Below, one piece after another: positions 16,694 through 26,051 of a DNA stretch of 48,247 nt (positions are counted from its first letter, which is position 1; each line of letters begins with the position of its first letter). Under the pieces are notes generated by a model. The model saw only the letters and a program-made list of their open reading frames with translations, was not told where the DNA came from and ran no database searches. The position numbers were made by a program, and so were the translations under genes. This stretch comes from Acidimicrobiaceae bacterium (GTDB lineage: Bacteria > Actinomycetota > Acidimicrobiia > Acidimicrobiales > Poriferisodalaceae), in contig JAPOPC010000101.1 of assembly GCA_026713105.1 (NCBI GenBank), positions 1 to 48,247 of the forward strand, given 5' to 3'.

Positions 16694-17200
16694 TCAACTC
16701 GCATCGACCGTCTCGTCCAAGCCGGTTGCGAGCGCATTCCAGCCGAGGGTGGCGCACTTGATGCGGACCGGGAACTTCACCACGCCTCGCAGCGCTTCGA
16801 GGTCGCCGAGTCGCAGGGAGCCGCCGTCGCCGCCCCCGGGCTCGCTGGACCCAGCACCGTCATGGGCCTCGCTGCCGTCGCCGCCGATGGTTTCTTCGTG
16901 AATCGACATCATGGCCTTGAAGGCCCGGGTGAGCTCGCGGATTTCCTCTGCAGACCTGCCGATGACCGCAGCGGACATCATCGACGCCGATGCCTGGCTG
17001 ATCGAGCAGCCCTGCCCGCCGACTCGCAGGTCGGTCACGGTGTCGCCGTCCATCTCGAAGGTCAGCACCACCTCGTCGCCGCACAGCGGGTTGAATCCCT
17101 CGCTGCGGTGCGCAGGCGGACTCTCCAGCTCGCCGCGATGGCGCGGGTTGCGGTAGTGGTCGAGGATGATCTCGCGGTACAGGTCTTCGAGCCCAGCCAT
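16694..17200 (-). CDS. sufU: Zinc-dependent sulfur transfer protein SufU
   Basis: SufU takes the persulfide from the cysteine desulfurase SufS and passes it to the SUF scaffold. It replaces SufE in Gram-positive and actinobacterial systems. The zinc ligands are in place: Cys40 and Asp42 in NPLCGDE, Cys65 in GGQGCSISQ, and Cys149 in RIKCATLGW. Length is 168 residues, longer than usual because of a Gly/Ser-rich insert at about 106-128 (ending EPGGGDGGS). It follows sufS on the same strand with a gap of about 30 nt. Confidence 0.95.
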   Translation of the reverse strand: MAGLEDLYREIILDHYRNPRHRGELESPPAHRSEGFNPLCGDEVVLTFEMDGDTVTDLRVGGQGCSISQASASMMSAAVIGRSAEEIRELTRAFKAMMSIHEETIGGDGSEAHDGAGSSEPGGGDGGSLRLGDLEALRGVVKFPVRIKCATLGWNALATGLDETVDAS

Positions 17201-17231
17201 CGGATCTTGTCTCGTCTCGGTCCTGTTGCCT

Positions 17232-18475
17232 CTAGCGGCCGAACAGTGCGCCGACTTCGTCGAGCGCCTCAGCCAGCGAATCTACGTCTGAAGTGTCGTT
17301 GTACACGTACAGCGAGGCCCGTGTCGTGGCGGAGACGCCGAGGCATCGCATGAGCGGCTTGGCGCAGTGGTGACCTGCACGCACGCACACCCCGCTCTGG
17401 TCGAGCACCTGGGAGATGTCGTGGGGGTGCACGTCGCGGTAGACGAACGACAGCACGCCGCCGCGCTGGGCCGGCTCTGAAGGGCCGTGCACGGTGATGT
17501 CGTCGCCGTGACGGTCGGTCAGCGTGCGTAAGGCATAGCCGGTGAGGCTGACTTCGTGTGCCCGCACGGCGTCCATGCCGAGCCCTTCCAAGTACCGCAC
17601 CGCGGCGCCGAGGCCCACAATTTCCGCGATGGGCGGGGTGCCCGCCTCGAACTTGTGCGGCACCGTGTTGGGCCGGAAGCCCTCCTTGGTGACGTCGAGG
17701 ATCATCTCGCCGCCCCCGAGGAACGGCGGCATGGCGTCGAGCAGCTCCGAGCGGGCCCACAGCACGCCCACCCCGGTCGGGCCGCACATCTTGTGCCCGG
17801 TGAACACCATGAAGTCGGCGCCCAGCGCACCCACATCGGTGGGCAAGTGCGGCACGTACTGGCTGGCGTCCACGCTGATCAGCGCACCCGCGTCGTGGGC
17901 GGCCGCGGCGAGCCGGGGGATTGGGTTGAGCGTGCCCAACACGTTGCTCATGGCGGTGACCGACAGCAGCTTCGCCCCGTCCAGCAGGCGATCCAGATCG
18001 GTGAGGTCCAAGCAGCCGTCAGCGGTGATGGGGATCCAGCGAATCTCGAAGCCCCGCTCGGCGGCCATGATGTGCCACGGCACGATGTTGGCGTGGTGCT
18101 CCATCTCGGTGAGCACGATTGCGTCCGCGGGGCCCAGATTGGCGCCGCCCCACGAGCGGGCAACCAGATTCATCGCCTCGGTGGCGTTCTTGGTGAAGAT
18201 GATCTCATCGACGCTGGGGGCGGAGATGAAGCGAGCCACATCGGCCCGGGCGCGTTCCATCAGCTCGGTCGCCGCTGCGGCGATCTCGTACGCGCCGCGA
18301 TGGACGTTGGCGTTGACGGTCCGGTAGTAGTCGTCCATCGCATCGAGAACGGCGGCCGGCTTCTGCGAAGAAGCTGCCGAGTCGAGGTAGACGATCGGGT
18401 TGCCGTGGACGCTGCGCTCAAGCAGCGGGAACTGCGCCTTGACGGCCCCGTCGATGTCCCCGCCGGCGCCGGCAA

Positions 18476-18479
<4 letters not shown>
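17232..18479 (-). CDS. sufS: Cysteine desulfurase SufS
   Basis: This PLP enzyme removes sulfur from cysteine as a persulfide and hands it to SufU for cluster assembly. The 415-residue protein carries the PLP lysine Lys230 in FTGHKMCGPTGVG, the group II short catalytic loop with Cys372 in RAGHHCAKPLM, and NANVHRGAYEIA near the N-terminus. The true start is the GTG at 18479, overlapping the sufC stop (GTGA), so the much longer open frame reaching 19016 is shadow of sufC. Order sufC-sufS-sufU on one strand forms the second half of the split SUF locus. Confidence 0.95.
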
Positions 18480-19297
<818 letters not shown>

Positions 19298-19304
19298 CAA
19301 CCGC

Positions 19305-19310
19305 AGTGTA
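19305..19310 (-). promoter_or_regulatory. -10 box TACACT of the sufC-sufS-sufU operon
   Basis: On the minus strand TACACT is followed by 7 nt and the sufC ATG at 19297, matching the leaderless pattern of the window. Confidence 0.5.
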
Positions 19311-19377
19311 TGGCTGACCCCAAATGCCCCAACGAGCGCTCGCCAAGGAACAGCCGGTGTCGCCGCCCAGGGGAAGG

Positions 19378-20223
19378 TCAGCGGCGCTCGTCGCTTCGTG
19401 CTTGTTCGACACGTTTGGCGATCTGCTCCGAACCGGCTCGGATGGTGCGCATGGCTGTGGCGGCGAGTTGCCTGGCAGCTTCGCCAAGGGTTGGTTCCTG
19501 CGGTTCAGGGACTGCCACCGTTTCTGTCTCTGGCTCCGGCTCGACGAGCTCTCGCGGTGCTTCGGGTTGAATATTGGCTACCCGCATGAGCCTTGCCGTC
19601 AGCACTCCGTACCGGCGCTCGGTGTTTGCGTGATCGAAGTAGATGCCCTGCTCGGCACTCTGGTAAGCACCGTTGCCGAGTTTCTCGAGGCAGCTGAACG
19701 ACTGAATCTCGAATTCAGGGGCGAAAAGCTCGATCACATCCCAGTCGAAGCAGATCGGCTCCTGCGGAGTCGGTCGATCGTGCACATCGGTGATCACGAG
19801 CAGGAGGCCGCCTAGCGCCGTGAGGCGTTTCATTTCGGCGATCGCTGCGTCGAGATCGTCAACGTGGTCGAGCGAATTGAATGAGCAGACGATGTCGAAG
19901 CTGGCATCGGGGTACGGAATGGTCTCGGCGCCGGATGCGACATAAGTCATTGTGTGCTCAGCAGCTCCCATCTGCAAGTAATCATTGGCCAATGGGTCCA
20001 CACCCACTCGCTCGCGGGCCATGGTCGCCCACTCGAGCGATCCCCTCGGGCCGCAGCCGATGTCGAGCACGCGCTTGTCGCGGTAGTCGTCGTGGGTCAG
20101 GCCGAAGTGGTCGGTGTAGAACCGTTCGAACCAGTAGTTCTCGAGCTTCCCTTCGGCGTCTTTGCGTTTCGACCAGTAGGCGAGTTCGCCGATGCCCTTG
20201 CTGACAGCTTCGCCCTCAGACAC
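19378..20223 (-). CDS. Class I SAM-dependent methyltransferase
   Basis: A 281-residue methyltransferase with motif I VLDIGCGPRG (about 52-61), an acidic ribose-binding residue in GVDPLAND, and later motifs in SFDIVCSFNSLDHVDD and GGLLLVITDVHDRP. The fold is that of small-molecule or lipid methyltransferases; the target is not known. The C-terminal 60 residues are Glu/Pro-rich, then helical and charged. The start is GTG at 20223, 29 nt after the stop of the M20 peptidase gene on the same strand; the longer open frame overlaps that gene and is not used. Confidence 0.82.
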   Translation of the reverse strand: MSEGEAVSKGIGELAYWSKRKDAEGKLENYWFERFYTDHFGLTHDDYRDKRVLDIGCGPRGSLEWATMARERVGVDPLANDYLQMGAAEHTMTYVASGAETIPYPDASFDIVCSFNSLDHVDDLDAAIAEMKRLTALGGLLLVITDVHDRPTPQEPICFDWDVIELFAPEFEIQSFSCLEKLGNGAYQSAEQGIYFDHANTERRYGVLTARLMRVANIQPEAPRELVEPEPETETVAVPEPQEPTLGEAARQLAATAMRTIRAGSEQIAKRVEQARSDERR

Positions 20224-20252
20224 CTGAGCCTGCTTCCATTGCCCACAGGACG

Positions 20253-21626
20253 CTAGTCCCAGAGGTTGTCGACTACGTCGAGCCACAGCTGGGTGGTGAG
20301 CGCAAGCGATTCGATGTCGATCCGCTCGTCGTTGCCGTGGAACCGTGCGCCGTAGTCGCCGCCGTCGAGCTCGGGGCTGAACAAGCCAGCGCCGTACGCG
20401 ATTGCACCCATGTCCCGGTACACCCGAGAGTCGGTGAACCCGATGATGAGCTGCGGGGTCAACCGGGCCGCGGGGAAGCGCCTCCCGACGGCGACTTGCA
20501 GCGCGTCCCACAGTGGCGTCTCGACTCGGCTCACCGACGCTGGGTCGTTCATGATGATCTCGACCTCGACATCGTCGGCGAGGTCGCCGAGCGCTTCGTC
20601 GAGATGGGCTTGCACCTCAGCGGCGCCCTCACCTGGAAGTGTCCGCACGTCCACCTCGATGTCGACGTGGTCGGGGATGACGTTCGTCTTCATCGTCGTG
20701 GGCGCGCCGATGACGTTCGGCGAGAACGAGGTGTGAGTGCACGAGTAGAGGTGCGCGGCCACCGATGCACTGGGGTGCGCGTCCAGCCAATCCTCGACGA
20801 GGTTCTCGTCGAGCATGATCGCCCGGGTCTCGTCGTCGACGCCGAGTGTGTCGACCTGCTCGCGCCACAGCTCGTGGAACCTCGGCGGCGGCCGGTAGTT
20901 CGAGATCCGGTGCACCACCGCTGCTGCCTTGACCAGAGCGTTCTCCTGCCGGAATGGGCGTGACCCATGTCCGGGCACGCCGCGCACCCGCAGGCGCCGC
21001 CACGCCACGCCCTTCTCGCCCACATTCATGCCGATGAACGGGGCGTCCGACGAGCCTGAATGCAGGCCGCCGTTCTCGGTCAGCACGTAGTCGGCGCCGA
21101 TCGCGTCCCAGTGATTCTCAGCCATCCAGCGAGCGCCATAGGCCGAGCCTGCCTCTTCGTCGGCGCAGGCGAAGTAGATGAGATCGCCCTTGGGCCGGTA
21201 GCCGGTCTCGGCCATGTGCCGGAAGGCGACAGCCATCGAGGACGTCAGGTTCAGCATGTCCACCGCGCCACGGCCCCACACCTCGCCGTCGATGAGTTCC
21301 CCGCCGAAGGGATCGCGGCTCCAGCCGTCGGCGTTGACCGGCACCACGTCGGTGTGGCCCATCAGGCACAGGGTGGGCGCATTCGGATCGCTGCCCTCGA
21401 TGCGGGTGACGAGCGACCGCCGGCCCGGTGCCGCATCGAACACCTCAAGATCCAGGCCAGCTCCTTCGAGATAGGCCTGGATGGTGTCGGAGTTGCGCAC
21501 TTCGCCGCCCGACTCCGCTGTGCCGTAGTTGACGCATTCATTGCGGATAAGGGTCTGCAGCAGCTCGACGGTCTGGCCCGTGCGACGGTTCTCGTCGCTG
21601 GTCCCCGCAGCAAATGACTGGCTCAT
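20253..21626 (-). CDS. M20-family metallopeptidase or deacylase
   Basis: M20 enzymes are dizinc hydrolases that cleave dipeptides, N-acyl amino acids or related amides. The metal and catalytic sites are visible: His91 and Asp93 in GHTDVVPV, the bridging Asp123 in GRGAVDM, the Glu157-Glu158 pair in ADEEAGS, and a C-terminal FHGNDERI histidine. The dimerisation lid lies at about 200-330. The length of 457 residues fits the ArgE/DapE/carboxypeptidase-like branch, but no closer assignment is safe. The ATG at 21626 is supported by the TAGGTT box 7 nt upstream, so the longer frame from 21725 is not used. Confidence 0.88.
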   Translation of the reverse strand: MSQSFAAGTSDENRRTGQTVELLQTLIRNECVNYGTAESGGEVRNSDTIQAYLEGAGLDLEVFDAAPGRRSLVTRIEGSDPNAPTLCLMGHTDVVPVNADGWSRDPFGGELIDGEVWGRGAVDMLNLTSSMAVAFRHMAETGYRPKGDLIYFACADEEAGSAYGARWMAENHWDAIGADYVLTENGGLHSGSSDAPFIGMNVGEKGVAWRRLRVRGVPGHGSRPFRQENALVKAAAVVHRISNYRPPPRFHELWREQVDTLGVDDETRAIMLDENLVEDWLDAHPSASVAAHLYSCTHTSFSPNVIGAPTTMKTNVIPDHVDIEVDVRTLPGEGAAEVQAHLDEALGDLADDVEVEIIMNDPASVSRVETPLWDALQVAVGRRFPAARLTPQLIIGFTDSRVYRDMGAIAYGAGLFSPELDGGDYGARFHGNDERIDIESLALTTQLWLDVVDNLWD

Positions 21627-21633
21627 GGGCTGC

Positions 21634-21639
21634 AACCTA
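21634..21639 (-). promoter_or_regulatory. -10 box TAGGTT of the M20 peptidase gene
   Basis: TAGGTT on the minus strand, then 7 nt, then the ATG at 21626. Copy A of the dispersed repeat begins right at the upstream edge of this box. Confidence 0.5.
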
Positions 21640-21703
21640 GAGGCTGAGCCGTAGGCGAAGCCGTGGCCCGAGCGGCCCGTGAGCGCAGCGAACAAGAGCG
21701 GAA
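21639..21703 (+). repeat. Dispersed intergenic repeat, copy A
   Basis: A 65-bp element between the divergent M20 and amidase genes. It matches, in inverted orientation, the segment at 29956-30022, with only two single-base length differences. It is made of short dyads (GGCTGAGCC, GGCGAAGCC, and GGCC with CGAGC between GGCC), so the RNA or single strand could fold into small hairpins. Shared sequence stops sharply at both ends, as for a REP-like or miniature mobile element. Confidence 0.7.
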
Positions 21704-21774
21704 CACGACACTTGGCCGGAGGCAAGTTTCACGAATCCCTGTTTCGGTATGGGTGGCTGTGGTCGAATGGCTCG

Positions 21775-23223
21775 ATGGACTCAGGGTCGAACAATGGGCT
21801 TGGCATCTGCGGGCTGACGGCGATCGAGATGGCCGCCATGCTCGCAACGGGCGAGATCTCCGCACGGGAGCTGCTGGCGGCACACCTCGAACGGATCGAA
21901 CAGGTCAATCCCGCCCTCAACGCCATCGTCACGTTCACGCCGGAGCTTGCAGCCGAGCGTGCGGCCGCGGCCGATGAGGCACACGCCCGTGGCGAGTCGT
22001 TGGGACTGCTGCACGGGCTGCCGGTGGCGCACAAGGACTTGGCGCTCACCGCAGGTGTCCGCACCACGATGGGATCGCCGCTGTTCGCCGACTTCGTTCC
22101 CGACATCGACGCCTTAGTGGTGGAGCGTCAGCGCGAAGCCGGCGCGGTGATGGTCGGCAAGACCAACACGCCCGAGTTCGGTGCGGGCTCGCACACGTTC
22201 AATCCGGTGTTCGGCATCACCCGCAACCCGTACAACGTCGACAAGACCTGCGGTGGCTCCAGCGGGGGAGCGGCAGTGGCGCTGGCCGCCCGGATGCTGC
22301 CGCTGTGCGACGGCTCAGATCTGGGCGGATCCCTGCGCAACCCGGCGGCGTTCTGCAACATCGTGGGCTTCCGCCCGTCGCCCGGACGGGTGCCGTCGAC
22401 CACGTCGATGGACGCCTGGTTTCCGCTGGCGGTCGAAGGCCCGATGGCGCGCACCGTCGCCGACGTGGCGTTCTTCCTGCAGGCACTCGCCGGCCCGGAT
22501 GACCGTTCGCCGGTGTCGAATCAGGAGTCGCCGAAGGTGTTCGCCGGTTCGCTGGAGCGGGACTTGCGGGGCGTACGGGTTGCGTGGTCGCCCGATGCGG
22601 GCGGGCTGCCCGTCGACCCTGCCGTACGAGCCGCCACCGCGAAAGTGCCTGACGTCCTCTCCGGTCTCGGCTGCGAGGTAGTCGAAGGGTGGCCCGATCT
22701 GTCCGATGCCCCGCAGGTATTCCAAGCACGCCGGGCCTGGGTGTTCGCTGTCGGATTCGGGTCGCTGCTGTCCGAACACGGTGACCAGATGAAGGAGACG
22801 CTGGTCTGGAATATTGAAAAGGGCCTGTCGATGTCGATTGCCGACTACGCCGACGCTTGCCGCCGCCACACCCAGCTGTTCGCAGCCGTCGACGATTTCA
22901 TGTCGCCCGACGGCGGGATCGACTACCTGGCGTGCCCGACGACGCAAGTGCCGCCGTTCGACGTCGAGGTCGAGTACCCCACCGAGATCGAGGGTGTCGA
23001 ATTCGAGACCTACATCGACTGGATGCGCTCATGCAGCGACATCACGGTCACCACCCACCCTGCGATCTCGGTACCGGCCGGCTTCACCCCCGACGGCCTG
23101 CCGGTCGGCCTGCAGCTCATTGGCCGTCACCGCGCCGACCGCTCAGTGCTCGAGCTGGCCCACGCCTGGGAGACAGCAACCCGCCACGTCGACGTGCTCC
23201 CATCGCTGTCCGGACTGTCCTAA
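21775..23223 (+). CDS. Amidase (amidase signature family)
   Basis: Amidase-signature enzymes hydrolyse amides through a Ser-cisSer-Lys triad. All three are visible: Lys87 in PVAHKDLALTAG, the cis-serine in CGGSSGGAAVAL (about 162-163), and the nucleophile Ser186 in DGSDLGGSLRNPA. At about 482 residues it has full family length. It resembles aliphatic and aryl amidases rather than GatA, and no gatB or gatC is near. The ATG at 21775 leads directly into the conserved N-terminal helix (LTAIEMAAMLATGEISAREL); upstream codons in frame run into the dispersed repeat, so a longer start is unlikely. Confidence 0.88.
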   Translation: MDSGSNNGLGICGLTAIEMAAMLATGEISARELLAAHLERIEQVNPALNAIVTFTPELAAERAAAADEAHARGESLGLLHGLPVAHKDLALTAGVRTTMGSPLFADFVPDIDALVVERQREAGAVMVGKTNTPEFGAGSHTFNPVFGITRNPYNVDKTCGGSSGGAAVALAARMLPLCDGSDLGGSLRNPAAFCNIVGFRPSPGRVPSTTSMDAWFPLAVEGPMARTVADVAFFLQALAGPDDRSPVSNQESPKVFAGSLERDLRGVRVAWSPDAGGLPVDPAVRAATAKVPDVLSGLGCEVVEGWPDLSDAPQVFQARRAWVFAVGFGSLLSEHGDQMKETLVWNIEKGLSMSIADYADACRRHTQLFAAVDDFMSPDGGIDYLACPTTQVPPFDVEVEYPTEIEGVEFETYIDWMRSCSDITVTTHPAISVPAGFTPDGLPVGLQLIGRHRADRSVLELAHAWETATRHVDVLPSLSGLS

Positions 23224-23261
23224 ACGCCGAAATCAGCCCCTTGGGCGGGCAAGAGACTAGG

Positions 23262-23267
23262 TAGCCT
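23262..23267 (+). promoter_or_regulatory. -10 box TAGCCT of the ABC exporter operon
   Basis: TAGCCT is followed by 7 nt and the GTG at 23275. TTGGGC at 23241-23246 could be a -35 element with a short 15-nt spacer. Confidence 0.5.
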
Positions 23268-23274
23268 GCCGCCC

Positions 23275-24393
23275 GTGTCCGAGGCGGCGTCAAGCGGGTC
23301 TGTGACGGCCATCGAGGCCCATGGACTCGTGCGCGACTTCGGTGCCAAGCGTGCGGTCGACGGTGTGGACTTGCTGGTCCGCGAAGGCGAGATCTTCGGG
23401 TTCCTCGGGCCGAATGGCGCTGGCAAGAGCACAACGGTGCGGATGCTGTGCACGCTGCTGAGCCCGACCGCCGGCGAGGCAAGGGTCGCCGGTTACGACG
23501 TCGCGAAGAATCCCGGTGAGGTGCGCATCCGCATCGGCGTGGCCATGCAGGAGGCAGCGCTCGACGAGAAGCAGACCGGCCGCGAAATCCTCGACTTGCA
23601 GGCCCGGCTGTACGGCCTTCGCCCCGCAGACCGGGCTGCCTCTATCGAGCGGGCCATCGACCTGGCCGATATCGGCGATGCCATCGATGCCCGCATCTCC
23701 ACCTACAGCGGCGGGATGAAGCGGCGGCTCGACCTCGCTGCGTCGCTGATCCACGCTCCTGAAGTGATCTTCCTGGACGAGCCCACCACCGGGCTTGACC
23801 CGGTGAGCCGAACCCAGGTCTGGGACGAGGTGCGTCGCCTCAACAGCGAGCTGGGCGTCACCGTGTTTCTGACCACGCAGTACTTGGAAGAAGCCGATGC
23901 GCTCGCCGATCGCGTCGCGATCCTGGCCGATGGCCGCATCGTGCAGCAGGGCACGCCCACCGAGCTGAAGCGCGCCGTCGGGGCCGATGTGATCGTGGTG
24001 GATCTTGAGCCAGGCGACATTGCGCGGGCAGCCGAGGTGGCAGAGTCCGTGCCGGGCGCAGACGATGTGACCACCGGCCGGCTTGGCATCACCATCGCGG
24101 CAGCCGATGGAGCAGGACTGGTCGGCGCCGTCGCCGTAGCTCTGGCCGGCGCGAATGTGCATCCGACTGCGCTCACCGTCCGCACGCCGTCGCTGGACGA
24201 CGTATTCCTCCAGGCGACGGGATATCGCATGGCCGCGGCCGAAGAGGCTGCGGCGGAGGGCACAGTCGCGGCCGAAGAGGCTGCGGCGGAGGGCACAGTC
24301 GCGGCCGAAGAGGGCGCGGTCGATGGCGCTGCTGGCGCGATCGGGACGGACGCACAAGACAGCCACCAGGTTGCAGCTGGAGGCGGATCATGA
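23275..24393 (+). CDS. DrrA-like ABC transporter ATP-binding protein
   Basis: The ATPase of a two-component ABC-2 exporter of the daunorubicin-resistance type. Walker A GPNGAGKSTT, signature YSGGMKRRLDLA, Walker B VIFLDEPTTGLDP and the switch region LTTQYLEEADALAD are complete. The DrrA-type C-terminal domain follows (PSLDDVFLQATGY). Beyond it is a tail of about 50 residues built on an 11-residue repeat (AAEEAAAEGTV) encoded by 33-bp direct repeats. The stop overlaps the permease start (ATGA). Substrate unknown; lipids and hydrophobic compounds are common for the family. Confidence 0.92.
   Translation: MSEAASSGSVTAIEAHGLVRDFGAKRAVDGVDLLVREGEIFGFLGPNGAGKSTTVRMLCTLLSPTAGEARVAGYDVAKNPGEVRIRIGVAMQEAALDEKQTGREILDLQARLYGLRPADRAASIERAIDLADIGDAIDARISTYSGGMKRRLDLAASLIHAPEVIFLDEPTTGLDPVSRTQVWDEVRRLNSELGVTVFLTTQYLEEADALADRVAILADGRIVQQGTPTELKRAVGADVIVVDLEPGDIARAAEVAESVPGADDVTTGRLGITIAAADGAGLVGAVAVALAGANVHPTALTVRTPSLDDVFLQATGYRMAAAEEAAAEGTVAAEEAAAEGTVAAEEGAVDGAAGAIGTDAQDSHQVAAGGGS
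24235..24313 (+). repeat. 33-bp direct tandem repeat inside the ABC ATPase gene
   Basis: Two perfect 33-bp units (24235-24267 and 24268-24300) and a third begun at 24301-24313. They add 11-residue Ala/Glu units to the protein tail and are in frame, so copy number can change without breaking the gene. Confidence 0.85.
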
Positions 24394-25211
24394 CCGACGC
24401 TGCGGTAAGCCCGGGCGGCGGCCTCACCCACGGCGTCGGATTCCTCACCGACATAGCGACGATCTCCCGGCGGGCCGTCCGCAGCGTGGTGCGCGAACCC
24501 GAGTACATGATCCCGGCGCTGATCATTCCGGTCTTCTTTTTCGTGGTGAATACGGGTGCCCTCGAGTCGTTCGTGGAAGGTCAGGCGCCCTCGGGAAGCA
24601 ATGTCGGTCTCGACTACCGAGCGTTCCAGCTTCCGGTTGCGATCATCTTCGCTGTCACCGGCATCTCGAGGGCGAGCGTGCTCGTGATCGACATCCAGTC
24701 CGGCTACCTCGACCGGATGCTCGTCACGCCGATCCGACGGTCCACCCTGCTCTTCGGCCTCATGGTGGCCGACATCGTGATGGCGCTGGGGCTGGCTCTG
24801 TTCGTGGTGGTGATGGGCCTCGCCTTCGGCGTGTGGTTCGAGACCGGCGTTCTCGGTCTGTTGGTGTTCCTGCTGCTTGCGATCGCCTGGAGCGTGGCGT
24901 ACAGCGGCATTCCCTACACGGTCGCGCTGCGCACCGGCAATCCGGCTGCGGTCAACTCGTCGTTCCTGATCTTCTTCCCGTTCGCGTTCCTGACGCCGTC
25001 GTTCCTGCCCCGCGAGCTGATGTCGGGCTGGCTCCGCGCAGCAGCGGGGTGGAATCCGGTCACCTACCTCATGGAGGCGATGCGGTCGATTCTGTTCGAC
25101 GGCTGGGACGGCGTCATGATCCTGAAGGGCGCCGCCGCCATCGTGGGGCTCGCCGTCGTCACCTTCTACATCGCGTTCAGATCTCTGGGCCACCGGGTGG
25201 CCACCGGCTGA
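24390..25211 (+). CDS. ABC-2 type transporter permease (DrrB-like)
   Basis: The membrane half of the exporter begun by the overlapping ATPase gene. The 273-residue protein has six hydrophobic segments: one near 45-65, paired segments at about 85-105 and 120-145, then 155-180, 190-210, and a last one near 250-265. The conserved coupling region (DIQSGYLDRMLVTPIRRSTLL) marks the cytoplasmic loop that contacts the ATPase; it is cited by its ends DIQSGY and RRSTLL. The gene converges with the metallo-beta-lactamase-fold gene; a short GGAGC/GCTCC hairpin lies between at 25236-25253. Confidence 0.9.
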   Translation: MTDAAVSPGGGLTHGVGFLTDIATISRRAVRSVVREPEYMIPALIIPVFFFVVNTGALESFVEGQAPSGSNVGLDYRAFQLPVAIIFAVTGISRASVLVIDIQSGYLDRMLVTPIRRSTLLFGLMVADIVMALGLALFVVVMGLAFGVWFETGVLGLLVFLLLAIAWSVAYSGIPYTVALRTGNPAAVNSSFLIFFPFAFLTPSFLPRELMSGWLRAAAGWNPVTYLMEAMRSILFDGWDGVMILKGAAAIVGLAVVTFYIAFRSLGHRVATG

Positions 25212-25268
25212 TTCCTCTGCCCAACACCGGGCGAAGGAGCCGGGATTTGCTCCGAGTCAGGGCCGGGC

Positions 25269-25910
25269 TTACCAGCCTCGGTCGATCCACTCCTGCAGTT
25301 GAGGCGACTCAGCACCGATCGTGGTGTCGAGGCCGTGGCCGGGAAGCACCATCGTGTCCCCGGGGAACGCTGAGAACATTCGGTCCTCGATGCTGCGGAT
25401 GATCTGGTCGAAGTCGCCGCCGAAACCGGTGGCACCAGGCCCGCCCGGGAACAGCGTGTCGCCAGTGAACAGCAGCGGCGTGCCTTCGACGTGGAAGCTC
25501 ATCGAGCCCGCGGTGTGGCCGGGGTTATGGATGGTGCGGATGCGCAGCCGTCCCACTTCGATGACCGAGTCGTCTTCCAGGATGATGTCGTAGCTGGGCA
25601 TCATCGACGAGTCCTCCGAGGTGATGCCCACCTCGATGCCTGCATCGCGAATCGCCGGCACGGCCTGGATGTGGTCCCAATGGCCGTGTGTCTCGACGAC
25701 CTTGGTCACGCCGAGCGTCCGGCACACCTCCAGCAGCCGCTCGTGCTCGTTCGCAGCGTCGATGAGCATCGCTTCGCCAGTCTCGGTGCAGCGGATGGTG
25801 AAGACGTTGTTGTCGAAGTCGTCAGGAAAGCCGCTGGGCAGATCGCCCTCGAGTGGGCGCACGACGTGCTTGTGGACCTCGATGCCGGTGGCGGACCAGT
25901 GCAGAGCCAT
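25269..25910 (-). CDS. Metallo-beta-lactamase-fold hydrolase (glyoxalase II-like)
   Basis: A 213-residue MBL-fold protein with the HxHxDH metal motif at His75-Gly-His77-Trp-Asp79-His80 (ETHGHWDHI), a third histidine in HNPGHTAGSM, the bridging Asp in LFTGDTLFPGGPG, and a last histidine in LPGHGLDT. The compact size and the GPGATGFGGDF loop match hydroxyacylglutathione-hydrolase-like proteins of actinobacteria, whose thiol substrates are mostly unknown. The ATG start is 6 nt after TAGGAT (25922-25917). It lies downstream of the molybdoenzyme gene but is separated from it by a large inverted repeat. Confidence 0.87.
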   Translation of the reverse strand: MALHWSATGIEVHKHVVRPLEGDLPSGFPDDFDNNVFTIRCTETGEAMLIDAANEHERLLEVCRTLGVTKVVETHGHWDHIQAVPAIRDAGIEVGITSEDSSMMPSYDIILEDDSVIEVGRLRIRTIHNPGHTAGSMSFHVEGTPLLFTGDTLFPGGPGATGFGGDFDQIIRSIEDRMFSAFPGDTMVLPGHGLDTTIGAESPQLQEWIDRGW

Positions 25911-25916
25911 GGCTGC

Positions 25917-25922
25917 ATCCTA
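25917..25922 (-). promoter_or_regulatory. -10 box TAGGAT of the MBL-fold hydrolase gene
   Basis: TAGGAT on the minus strand is followed by 6 nt and the ATG at 25910, giving this gene its own promoter despite the same-strand neighbour upstream. Confidence 0.5.
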
Positions 25923-25950
25923 AGGAGCCATGCGGGCAAGTTGTGTGCCC

Positions 25951-26029
25951 GCAGCAGAGGCGGCAGGGCCCTCTGCTCCAGCAATCCAGCAGGTTGCAAC
26001 GTCGCAGAGTTCCCTGCCGCCTCCGCTGC
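25951..26029 (-). terminator. Large inverted repeat between the molybdoenzyme and MBL genes
   Basis: The 18-nt arms 25951-25968 and 26012-26029 are reverse complements except for one position, which would be a G-U or A-C pair in RNA. The 43-nt loop has further short dyads. A second hairpin with a 6-bp stem (GCGGGC/GCCCGC, 25932-25952) lies beside it. On the minus strand it follows the molybdoenzyme stop at 26052, so termination is the simplest role. Its length is unusual for a terminator. Confidence 0.5.
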
Positions 26030-26051
26030 TCGTACCGCTGTGCGTTTCCTC

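Noticed and set aside
19333..19342. 10-bp palindrome CGAGCGCTCG between the methyltransferase and sufC genes as an operator
   Set aside because: Such GC-rich palindromes are common by chance here, and it is not positioned over a promoter core.
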